NCBI RefSeq assembly: GCF_005795905.1
Contig: NZ_VAWE01000001.1
Span: 2,266,501 to 2,330,500, forward strand
Direction of reading: 5' to 3'
Length of the DNA: 64,000 bases
Source of the DNA: Streptomyces marianii
Lineage (GTDB): Bacteria; Actinomycetota; Actinomycetes; Streptomycetales; Streptomycetaceae
The position numbers were made by a program, and so were the translations under genes. Below, piece by piece: positions 17,717-24,755 of the stretch (its first letter is position 1; every line of letters begins with the position of its first letter). The notes below the pieces were generated by a model, which did not search any database, was not told the origin of the DNA, and saw only the letters and a program-made list of their open reading frames with translations.

Positions 17717-18717
17717 ACACGAAGCGCGTGAACGCCGCGGCGGATGTCATCCACGCCGCGATGCAGCAGGGGCAGACGCTGCCCGCGACGATCGCCGAGG
17801 TGCTGGAGTTGGCGTGCCTGCTCCAGTCGCCTGAGACAGCGAACGAAATGGAGCGACTGCGGTCGCTGACGAACGCGCAGCCCGCCCATCTCACCGAGGC
17901 GCAGCTCGACGCGCTGAGCGAAGCGGGCAACCGGGCGCTCAACGATCACTACCACACCGACCTGTGCCACTGCGGGGACTGGCCGGCCAGCTGCGCGAGC
18001 AGCGGCGACTACTTCATGGGCACGTGGGACACGGGAGCGTTTCACATCAGTCTCGGTGCGGTGCTCGGTCTGTGGGAGTCGATGCGGGCTGATGCAGCTG
18101 CTGCCGAGTTGGCGCGGCTGCGTGAGGAGCGGGACGCTTTCCGGGCGCAGCGGAACGCGGTCTTCGCTACGAACGATGAGTTGCTGGCCCGCGTAGAGCG
18201 GGTCGGGCTGGAGCGTCTTCAGACGCAGAGCGAGTTCTTCAAGGTCGCCCGGGATGCGGACCGGCTGCGGGCCCGTGTGGCCGAGTTGGAGGCTGCCGCT
18301 GGTGACGGACACACGCGGCCCGTGGATGAGGACCCGGTGCCGGTCCGGCTGACGCCGCTGGCCACGGAGGTCCTGGCGGAGTTGGCGGAGTACGGGGTGC
18401 GGAGCGCTGGTCCGTTGGCGGAGGCGGTCGCTGAGATGGGTGCGCTGCCGGTGCCGGTGGGTGACCCGATCCCGTACGAGCTGACAGACAAGGCCACCGC
18501 CCCGCTGTCCGGGGTGACGAACTGCCTCGCCTGCGGCGAGGGCCTGGACGACGAGAACATCACCGACTTCTGCTCGGCTCGCTGCGAGTCGATCGGGCGT
18601 CTGCGCGGCCTGCTGTCCCGTCAGCGGCGTGCGTGGGAGGACCCGCACGAGTCGCCGCTGGCGCGCGGCCCGCACCCGGTCCCGCACGACCTGCCGGAGA
18701 CGGAGGCGCGGCCGTGA
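17713..18717 (+). CDS. Hypothetical protein with coiled coil and Cys cluster
   Basis: A 334-residue protein. It has an N-terminal helical part, a Cys/His cluster LCHCGDWPASC at about residues 90-100, a heptad-rich coiled coil (AAAELARLREERDAFRAQRN to about 200) and a C-terminal zinc-ribbon-like pair CLACGEGLDDENITDFCSARC. Long early proteins with this kind of layout are common in actinophages but their role is unknown. ATGA overlaps on the upstream side and GTGA on the downstream side place it firmly in the early operon. Confidence 0.8.
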   Translation: MNTKRVNAAADVIHAAMQQGQTLPATIAEVLELACLLQSPETANEMERLRSLTNAQPAHLTEAQLDALSEAGNRALNDHYHTDLCHCGDWPASCASSGDYFMGTWDTGAFHISLGAVLGLWESMRADAAAAELARLREERDAFRAQRNAVFATNDELLARVERVGLERLQTQSEFFKVARDADRLRARVAELEAAAGDGHTRPVDEDPVPVRLTPLATEVLAELAEYGVRSAGPLAEAVAEMGALPVPVGDPIPYELTDKATAPLSGVTNCLACGEGLDDENITDFCSARCESIGRLRGLLSRQRRAWEDPHESPLARGPHPVPHDLPETEARP

Positions 18718-18803
18718 CCGTCATTGCCTGGCTTCTGCTCTTCGCGGCTGTTGCTGCCGCTTTCCTCGCCCTTCAGATCCTGCTTGGAGGCACCCATGTC
18801 TGA
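18714..18803 (+). CDS. 29-residue single-pass membrane microprotein
   Basis: GTG at 18714 overlaps the previous stop (GTGA). The product VTVIAWLLLFAAVAAAFLAL plus QILLGGTHV is essentially one transmembrane helix. Its last codons contain the ribosome-binding site GGAGG and the ATG of the next gene. It may be a real microprotein or mainly a coupling leader. Too short for ordinary gene finders. Confidence 0.5.
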   Translation: MTVIAWLLLFAAVAAAFLALQILLGGTHV

Positions 18804-19152
18804 CCGTATCGACGGGCCAACCCCGTTCTACCTGCGCCCCATCCCGGGCGGTGCGCGCCTGGAGATGGACGGGCTGCGCCGCCAGGTCGTGGAGGACGTC
18901 CTCTCTCTCCTCCTCGACACCGACGACGTGTCGTTCTGGGACCGCCTCACCGAGTTGGCGAACCCGGAGGAGGGTGCGACGCCGGACGACATGCGGCTCC
19001 CGTACGAGGAGCTGGTGTCGGACCTCGCCGAGCGCTGTTCGTACCGGGTGCCGATCTACGGCCGGGAGCGGCTGATCGAGTTGTCGCGTCGGTTGCGGGA
19101 GATCGCGGCGCCGAAGTCGCTGCCGGGGCAGCAGGGCCGGAGGGCGTCATGA
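18796..19152 (+). CDS. Hypothetical early protein
   Basis: A 118-residue soluble protein starting MSDRIDGPTPFYLRPIPGGA; GGAGG is seven bases upstream of the ATG. Mainly helical and acidic (RRQVVEDVLSLLLDTDDVSFWDRLTEL, RERLIELSRRLREIAAPK). Overlaps both neighbours. No family recognised. Confidence 0.75.
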   Translation: MSDRIDGPTPFYLRPIPGGARLEMDGLRRQVVEDVLSLLLDTDDVSFWDRLTELANPEEGATPDDMRLPYEELVSDLAERCSYRVPIYGRERLIELSRRLREIAAPKSLPGQQGRRAS

Positions 19153-19781
19153 GCGACCTGACGACCACCCGCACGTTCGCCCGCGAGCTGCTCCAGACCC
19201 TAAACGGCGAGCCGCAGCCCGAGTGGCGCGCCTGCTTCAGCACCGACGGCAGCGAGGAGCCCACCGGCATCGCCCCGGTGTGCCCCGACGAGGACCACGA
19301 GCGCGCCGACGGCAGTGTCTACGGCTGTTGCCCGCTCCCGGTCATCGAGTGCGACTCGTACCCGATGGCGGCGTATCTGGCGGCGCTGTTGAACGCGGAC
19401 CGGCAGGAGAAGGACACCCGCAAGGGCGAGTCCACTCCACAGCCTCTCGGCACGTGCGGCCGCGCTCTGTCGACGGGCAAGCCGTGCCCCGAACACCCCA
19501 CGCCGCAGCCGCCCGCGCTGACTGTGTACCGCGCCTCCCACGACTCCATCGTGATGGGCCTCTACACCACCGCCACCGAAGCCCGCGCCCACTGCGTAGC
19601 TGAGGAACGGCACTCATGGGCGAAACACGAGACCCCCCTCTTCGACTGGATCGAGGACGAAGAGGACGGCGTCGCCGAGCTGGTCACCGTGGACAAGGGC
19701 GGCGAGACCGAGTCCGAGACGGGCTACGTCGTCACGGCCATTGAGGTCGCCTCCACGTACGACGAGGAGGCCGACGAGTGA
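19149..19781 (+). CDS. Hypothetical early protein
   Basis: A 210-residue acidic protein. The first half has spaced cysteines (WRACFSTDG, APVCPDEDHERADGSVYGCC), and the middle CGRALSTGKPCPEHPTPQP resembles a short zinc knuckle often seen in streptomycete phage proteins. The C-terminus is very acidic (FDWIEDEEDGVAELVTVD). Start and stop overlap the neighbours. Function unknown. Confidence 0.75.
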   Translation: MSDLTTTRTFARELLQTLNGEPQPEWRACFSTDGSEEPTGIAPVCPDEDHERADGSVYGCCPLPVIECDSYPMAAYLAALLNADRQEKDTRKGESTPQPLGTCGRALSTGKPCPEHPTPQPPALTVYRASHDSIVMGLYTTATEARAHCVAEERHSWAKHETPLFDWIEDEEDGVAELVTVDKGGETESETGYVVTAIEVASTYDEEADE

Positions 19782-20818
19782 CGACAGCCGCGCAGGCCGG
19801 GGCTAGCACCGCCCCGGCCGCCGGCCGCCGGGTCACCCCCACCGGCCGGCTCATCCTCCCCGCCACCGCCGACCGAGACGCGTGGCTCACCGCCCGCCGC
19901 TCCGGCATCGGCTCCTCCAACGTCCCCGCGATCCTCGGGCTTGTCGAGAAAAAGCCGCCGTTGACCGTCTACTACGACAAGACCGGCCACGACGTGGACG
20001 ACGCAGGCGAGCCCGCCTACTGGGGCAACGTCAACGAAGAGCCCGTGGCCCGCACCTGGGCCATGCGGAACCGGTCCGTGATCCGCCGCATCGGGCTCGT
20101 CGCCCACGTCGACCACCCGCACTGGATGACCACCCTGGACCGGCGCGTCACCGAGTGCCCGCTCTCCGAGGACGAGCAGGCGCCGTGCGCCCTGGAGGTC
20201 AAGACCCGCTCCGCGTTCAAGAGCGCGCAGTGGCACTCCGGAGCCCCCGACGACGTCACCGCCCAAGTGCTGTGGCAGATCATCGTCAACGGCTACGAGC
20301 ACATGCACTACGCCGTGCTGATCGGCGGCAACGAATACCACCAGGGCACCATCCGCGCCGACCAGTACACCGACGTCATGGCGGACATCACGACCGCCGT
20401 GGACCGGTTCTGGTTCGAGCACGTGCAGGCGCAGGTACCGCCGGAGCCGACCGGCGACGGCGACGCGCTGACGAGCCTGTTCCGCCGCCTGCACCCGACC
20501 CGGTCGGGGACGGTGGACATCGCCCGGCATGACGACGCCCTCGACGCGCTCGCCGACTACAACCGGCACCAGCGCGCGGAGTCGGCCGCGAAGAAGGCCA
20601 AGAGCGCCGCGAAAGCCCGCATGATCGCCGCTCTCGACGGCGCGCAAGAGGCGCAGATCGCTGGTGAGCGCGCGTACTCGCTGGAGCCGTCGAACGCCGC
20701 CCCGCGCGTGGATCTGGAGCTCCTCGCCGAACGCTGGCCCGCCGCCTACGAGGCGTGCGTGAAGGCCAACCCGACCGAACGAATCGCCATCGCGGCGCAG
20801 TACAAGGGGGATTTCTAA
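19778..20818 (+). CDS. YqaJ/lambda-exonuclease-type recombinase nuclease
   Basis: A 346-residue exonuclease that would resect double-stranded ends for phage recombination together with the neighbouring ERF protein. The PD-(D/E)XK family marks are RSGIGSSNVPAILG near residue 40, the glutamate in NEEPVARTW, and the core ALEVKTRSAFKSAQW with Glu-x-Lys. A helical C-terminal region (YNRHQRAESAAKKAKSAAKA) follows. GTG start overlaps the preceding stop. The annealing-protein partner directly downstream confirms the role. Confidence 0.88.
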   Translation: MTTAAQAGASTAPAAGRRVTPTGRLILPATADRDAWLTARRSGIGSSNVPAILGLVEKKPPLTVYYDKTGHDVDDAGEPAYWGNVNEEPVARTWAMRNRSVIRRIGLVAHVDHPHWMTTLDRRVTECPLSEDEQAPCALEVKTRSAFKSAQWHSGAPDDVTAQVLWQIIVNGYEHMHYAVLIGGNEYHQGTIRADQYTDVMADITTAVDRFWFEHVQAQVPPEPTGDGDALTSLFRRLHPTRSGTVDIARHDDALDALADYNRHQRAESAAKKAKSAAKARMIAALDGAQEAQIAGERAYSLEPSNAAPRVDLELLAERWPAAYEACVKANPTERIAIAAQYKGDF

Positions 20819-20819
20819 C

Positions 20820-21596
20820 ATGGGCCTGCGCGAGAACGCCGCAGCCGCGGCCGGCCGCACCCTGACGGAAGGGGAGCAGGCCGCCGATGAGACGGCGCCC
20901 GAGCAGTTCGCCCCGGCGCCGGACCCGATGGCTGACTACGAGCCCGGCGACGACGACCCGGAGATGGTCCCGGTCCACGTCGCGTGGCTGCGGGTCCGCC
21001 GGGAGATTCGGGCGATCGCCAAGGGCGAGCTCTACAACCAGTCCGGCACCCGCTTCAACTTCCGCGGCGTCGACACGGTCGTGAACGTGTTCGGCCCGGT
21101 GACGCTGAAGCACGGCGTGCACGTGATGCCGACCGAGGTCACCGCCACCTACGGCGAGAAGACCACCAAGAACGGCGGCAAAATGCGGGAGTGCTCCGTC
21201 CTCGTCACCTGGACGATCATGGGGCCCAAGGGTGACACGCTCACCCTCCAGACGATGGGCGAGGCCCTCGACACCGCCGACAAGAGCACCACCAAGGCGC
21301 AGTCCGTCGCCCTACGGACGCTGCTCCTCTCCTTCGGCCTGACGCCGACGCACGACACGGACCCGGACGCCGACCGGCACGAGCGCGGCGCTGACCCGAT
21401 CCGGCCGGCCGTTTCGTACGTGGACGAGGTGTGCGACCCGCGCACCAGCGCCGGGCGTCTGCGGCAGATCCACCACGAGTTGAAAACCACGCGCCAGCTC
21501 GGTGCGCTGGTCACCAACGAGGTCGGCGAAGAGGAGCCGATCGGGGACCTGGTCGTCCGTCTCGGCAAGGAGCGCGCTGCCGGGGGTGGCCAGTGA
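20820..21596 (+). CDS. ERF-family single-strand annealing protein
   Basis: A 258-residue recombinase that anneals complementary single strands, partner of the exonuclease. After an acidic N-terminus, the ERF core reads VAWLRVRREIRAIAKGELYN, then FNFRGVDTVVNVFGPVTLKHGV, VTWTIMGPKGDTL and ADKSTTKAQSVALRTLLLSFGL, the latter the family's most conserved stretch. The AAGGGGG site lies inside the 3' end of the nuclease gene. Confidence 0.9.
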   Translation: MGLRENAAAAAGRTLTEGEQAADETAPEQFAPAPDPMADYEPGDDDPEMVPVHVAWLRVRREIRAIAKGELYNQSGTRFNFRGVDTVVNVFGPVTLKHGVHVMPTEVTATYGEKTTKNGGKMRECSVLVTWTIMGPKGDTLTLQTMGEALDTADKSTTKAQSVALRTLLLSFGLTPTHDTDPDADRHERGADPIRPAVSYVDEVCDPRTSAGRLRQIHHELKTTRQLGALVTNEVGEEEPIGDLVVRLGKERAAGGGQ

Positions 21597-22345
21597 GCGC
21601 CTTCCTCACCGTCCGCCGCATCGGCTGGGACACCGAGACCACCGCTCCCGACCCGACCGAGGCCCGCATCGTCACCGCGGCCCTCGTCGCCCGGGGCGGG
21701 GCAAGCCCGGACAACGCCCAGGCGTGGCTGATCAACCCCGGCGTCCCGATCCCGCCCGAGACCACCGAGATCCACGGCATCGACGACGCCCGCGCCCAGT
21801 CCGAAGGCCAGGACCCGAAGACCGCGCTCGAAGAGATCGCCACGACCATGGCCCATGCCATCGCCTACGGCATCCCACTCGTCGCGTTCAACACCTCGTA
21901 CGACTGGTCGGTCCTGCACTACGAGCTGACCCGCCACGGCCTGGCCACCATGTACGACCGCGTCGGCCCCGGCCCGCTGCCGCTCGTCGACCCGCACGTC
22001 ATCGACAAGCAGTGCGACAAGTACGTCAAGGGCACCGGCATGCGGAAGCTCCAGCCCACCGCCGAACGGTACGGCGTCGAGTTCACCGACTGGCACACCG
22101 CCGAGGCCGACGCGCTCGCCGCGCTGCTGATCGCCGAGGCCCAGTTCGCCCGGTACCCGCAGCTCCAGGCGTACGGGCCGCAGCAGTTGTTCGCCGCGCA
22201 GCGCGCGTGGCGCGCCGAGCAACAGGCTGGCCTCCAGCAGTGGTTCCGCACCAAGGCCACCCCGGAGCAGGGCGGCGACCCGAACAAGGTCATCGACGGG
22301 TCGTGGCCCCTCATCCCACCGCAGCAGAACGGAGGAGCCTCATGA
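21593..22345 (+). CDS. DnaQ-like 3'-5' exonuclease (DEDDh)
   Basis: A 250-residue exonuclease. The DEDD residues are visible: GWDTETTAPDP (Asp-x-Glu), FNTSYDWSVLHYEL (Asp) and DWHTAEADALAALL (His and Asp). The GTG start overlaps the ERF gene stop. As no phage polymerase is encoded, the enzyme probably acts in recombination or end processing rather than as a built-in proofreader. Confidence 0.88.
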   Translation: MSAFLTVRRIGWDTETTAPDPTEARIVTAALVARGGASPDNAQAWLINPGVPIPPETTEIHGIDDARAQSEGQDPKTALEEIATTMAHAIAYGIPLVAFNTSYDWSVLHYELTRHGLATMYDRVGPGPLPLVDPHVIDKQCDKYVKGTGMRKLQPTAERYGVEFTDWHTAEADALAALLIAEAQFARYPQLQAYGPQQLFAAQRAWRAEQQAGLQQWFRTKATPEQGGDPNKVIDGSWPLIPPQQNGGAS

Positions 22346-22734
22346 GCTGGCTCACCGAGATCGTGTTCCGTTCCCGGACGTCCCGCGAGGCCGAGCTCCT
22401 CGCCCGTATCGACCACTACCGGGGCCGTGCTGAGGAGGCTGAGGGGACCGCGCGTGCTGCGGTCGGCAACCAGCGGCGCATGGCCACAGACCTCGACGCG
22501 CGTGAGCGTGCCCTAGAGCAGGCGCACCGCATCATCGGCGACCTGCGCGCACAGCTCACCGCCCGGCCGGCCGAGCCCGCCACCGTGACGGCGCTCTGCG
22601 AGGAGCTCGCCGCGCAGAAGCGGGTGAACCAGCGGCTGGCGGATCAGTTGCTGGACGCGGTCGGTCACAACGCTCAGGAGCTCACGCCGACTCAGCGTCG
22701 CACCCTCGGCCTCCCCATCGGAGGTGTGAAGTGA
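22342..22734 (+). CDS. Hypothetical coiled-coil protein
   Basis: A 130-residue, almost wholly helical protein (SREAELLARIDHYRGRAEEA and RMATDLDARERALEQAHRII) with a C-terminal ELTPTQRRTLGL. GGAGGAG precedes the ATG, which overlaps the exonuclease stop. Function unknown; coiled coils in this place could be accessory to the recombination proteins. Confidence 0.75.
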   Translation: MSWLTEIVFRSRTSREAELLARIDHYRGRAEEAEGTARAAVGNQRRMATDLDARERALEQAHRIIGDLRAQLTARPAEPATVTALCEELAAQKRVNQRLADQLLDAVGHNAQELTPTQRRTLGLPIGGVK

Positions 22735-22985
22735 CGCTCACCGAAGCGGAGTTGGACCGGCTCATCAAGGACATCGGCCTCAAGAAGCCCCGCGGCGGCA
22801 GCCAGCGCAAGCCGATCGCGCACGGCACCTACAAGGGCGCTCGCCAGCACCGCTACCGTGAAGAGCCCCTGTGCGAGCCGTGCCGCATCGCGGAGAACGC
22901 CTATCAGAACGAGCGGTACGCGGCACGCCGCGGCTACCTCACCGAGGAGCAGTGGCAGGCCCGCCAGGCAGGGGGGTCCCTGTGA
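22731..22985 (+). CDS. Small hypothetical protein with a CxxC pair
   Basis: An 84-residue basic protein. The central part IAHGTYKGARQHRYREEPLC then EPCRIAENAYQ suggests a small zinc-binding DNA-associated fold of a kind that is frequent in actinophages. Its start and stop overlap the neighbours. Confidence 0.75.
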   Translation: MTLTEAELDRLIKDIGLKKPRGGSQRKPIAHGTYKGARQHRYREEPLCEPCRIAENAYQNERYAARRGYLTEEQWQARQAGGSL

Positions 22986-23551
22986 CGCAGCTCGCCCTCG
23001 ACACCCCCGCGCCCGGGCTGACCCCCCGCCCCCTCGTGGTCGGCCTGGACCTCTCCCTCACCTCCACCGGCGTCGCGGGCGAAGGCTGGACCGACCGCAT
23101 CCGCACCAAACTCCGCGGAGACGAACGGCTCCGCCACCTCGTCGGCGCCGTCGCCCCGTTCGTCAAGGCCGCCGATCTGGTCGTGATGGAGGGACCGTCG
23201 TACGGACACGCGGCCCTCGCCGGGCACGAGGACCTCGCCGGGCTCCGCGTCCTGGTCCGCCAGTTCTGCTACCGGCAGTCCATCCCGTACGCCGTCATCC
23301 CGCCCTCCACGCTGAAGCTGTACGCCACCGGCTATGGCAAGGCGAGCAAGGGCGAGGTACGGTCCGCGGTCGCCGACCTATACGGCGTCTACACCGAGGG
23401 CGCCGCCCGCTACGACGAGGCAGACGCGTACGTGGCGATGGCCGCCGGGATGGCGTGGCTCGGGTACCCGCTCGCCGCGGTCCCGGAGCGGAACGGGAAG
23501 GCCCTCGCGGGTTGCGCGTGGCCGACGACGCCCGTGGCGGTGGCCCGATGA
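22982..23551 (+). CDS. RuvC-like Holliday junction resolvase
   Basis: A 189-residue RNase-H-fold endonuclease. The acidic active site is visible: Asp in VVGLDLSLTSTGVA near residue 22, Glu in LVVMEGPSYG near 66, and the terminal pair in ARYDEADAYVAMAAG. It would resolve or debranch phage DNA before packaging. The GTG overlaps the previous stop (GTGA). Confidence 0.9.
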   Translation: MTQLALDTPAPGLTPRPLVVGLDLSLTSTGVAGEGWTDRIRTKLRGDERLRHLVGAVAPFVKAADLVVMEGPSYGHAALAGHEDLAGLRVLVRQFCYRQSIPYAVIPPSTLKLYATGYGKASKGEVRSAVADLYGVYTEGAARYDEADAYVAMAAGMAWLGYPLAAVPERNGKALAGCAWPTTPVAVAR

Positions 23552-23802
23552 TCCTGCCGCTCGTCCCCGCCTGGCACGACGACGCGCTCTGCGCCCAGAC
23601 CGACCCTGACGCGTTCTTCCCCGAGGTCGGCAGCACGTCCGCCACCGCGAAAAGCGTGTGTACGGGGTGCCCCGTCCGCCGCGAATGCCTGGAACACGCC
23701 ATCGAGCACGGCGGGAACGTCGGCGTCTGGGGCGGGACAACCCCCAACCAACGCAGGGCCATCCGGCGGGCCCGGGACGAACGCAGAGAGCTCGCCGCAT
23801 GA
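23548..23802 (+). CDS. WhiB-like (Wbl) iron-sulfur regulator, phage-encoded
   Basis: An 84-residue Wbl protein. Four cysteines needed for a [4Fe-4S] cluster are spaced in the family way (DALCAQTDPDAFFP, SVCTGCPVRREC), followed by the GVWGG turn and a basic tail NQRRAIRRARDERREL that would contact DNA. Wbl proteins control sporulation and stress genes with the housekeeping sigma factor, and some actinophages carry a copy known to interfere with host WhiB function. This is a short, complete version in the early operon, directly after the RuvC-like gene (ATGA overlap). Confidence 0.92.
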   Translation: MILPLVPAWHDDALCAQTDPDAFFPEVGSTSATAKSVCTGCPVRRECLEHAIEHGGNVGVWGGTTPNQRRAIRRARDERRELAA

Positions 23803-24062
23803 CCCCGGCAGTGGAGATCACCGGCGCCCTGTTCATCGACGGCGGCGACGGCCACGAGATCCGCAAGGGCGACCGGGCCGGCCAGATCGTCTACCGACGC
23901 GAGCCGCGGGCCCGGTTCGAGTGCCTCCGCTGCCGCACCACCGAGGGCCCCGTGTCCGGGCCCGACGACGTACGCGAGTTCGTCGCCAACGTCCGCGCCG
24001 ACCACCAGACCCGCTGCCACCCCGCACCGACCGAGCACCACCAACCCAGAAAGGCCGCATGA
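23799..24062 (+). CDS. Hypothetical protein with zinc-ribbon-like features
   Basis: An 87-residue protein with FECLRCRTTEGPVSGPDDV and a later Cys/His (DHQTRCHPAPTEHH), suggesting a single bound zinc. Start overlaps the Wbl stop. Function unknown. Confidence 0.7.
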   Translation: MTPAVEITGALFIDGGDGHEIRKGDRAGQIVYRREPRARFECLRCRTTEGPVSGPDDVREFVANVRADHQTRCHPAPTEHHQPRKAA

Positions 24063-24442
24063 TGCCCCGACTCCCCAAGGACCAGATCCCCGAGGTCAAG
24101 CTGGACGGCTTCGGAGGCGCCATCGAAGAGTCGCTCACCCGCAACCAGCGCCGCGAACTGTTCGAGAACCCCGACAGCACCGTCATGGTCATCGCCGAAC
24201 TCACCGCAAAGCAGTACACCGGCAACGCCACCAGCGAAGACAAGAAGCCCTCCGTGAAGGTCCGCGTCACCTTCGCCGAAGCCGCCCGCGGCGCCGAGAT
24301 GGAGAACGTCCTCCGCGACGTCCAGCAGCGCATGTACAAGGCCCGCACCAGCGAGGGCACGTTCGATGAAGTCGGCCACGAGACGGCCGGCTCGGTGCTG
24401 CGGCACGGCGTCGGGCTCCACCTCGGCTCGGACGTGGACTGA
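24059..24442 (+). CDS. Hypothetical early protein
   Basis: A 127-residue protein lying just upstream of the helicase module. Features include NQRRELFENPDSTVMVIAEL and VKVRVTFAEAARGAEMENVL, a mixed alpha/beta pattern without Cys. Two consecutive ATG codons (24059, 24062) could serve as start. Function unknown. Confidence 0.75.
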   Translation: MMPRLPKDQIPEVKLDGFGGAIEESLTRNQRRELFENPDSTVMVIAELTAKQYTGNATSEDKKPSVKVRVTFAEAARGAEMENVLRDVQQRMYKARTSEGTFDEVGHETAGSVLRHGVGLHLGSDVD

Positions 24443-24744
24443 TGACCCGGTCTCGCACGACGGGCGCCGCCGACTCCCGGTGCCCGTCGTGCGGGGCCGC
24501 CGTCCACCGGCAGTGGGTCGGCCGGGTCGCAGCTCTCCGCGTCACCGCGGACCTCACGCCCCTGACCCCCGAGCAGCAGCAGGCCGTGCGCACCCCCAAC
24601 CGCCTCATCTGGTGCCTCCGCCAGGGCGGCCCGCACGTCCCGCCGCAACTCCGCTCCATCAGCCACTTCCACCCGGCCGACTGCCCACACCCGCACGTCA
24701 CCGACCACCAGTGCCCGCCCGCCGAGCCCACCACTCTCTTCTGA
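24442..24744 (+). CDS. Hypothetical zinc-ribbon protein
   Basis: A 100-residue protein that begins with a CPSCGAAVHRQW zinc-ribbon motif and ends in a His/Cys-rich tail (HFHPADCPHPHVTDHQCPP). TGATG coupling to the previous gene. Function unknown; directly precedes the replicative helicase. Confidence 0.7.
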   Translation: MTRSRTTGAADSRCPSCGAAVHRQWVGRVAALRVTADLTPLTPEQQQAVRTPNRLIWCLRQGGPHVPPQLRSISHFHPADCPHPHVTDHQCPPAEPTTLF

Positions 24745-24755
24745 GGAGCCGCCCC

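Noticed and set aside
24366..24755. N-terminal extension of the helicase frame up to 24366
   Set aside because: It overlaps two coupled upstream genes in other frames; GTG 24756 has a good ribosome-binding site and gives the DnaB-like N-terminus.
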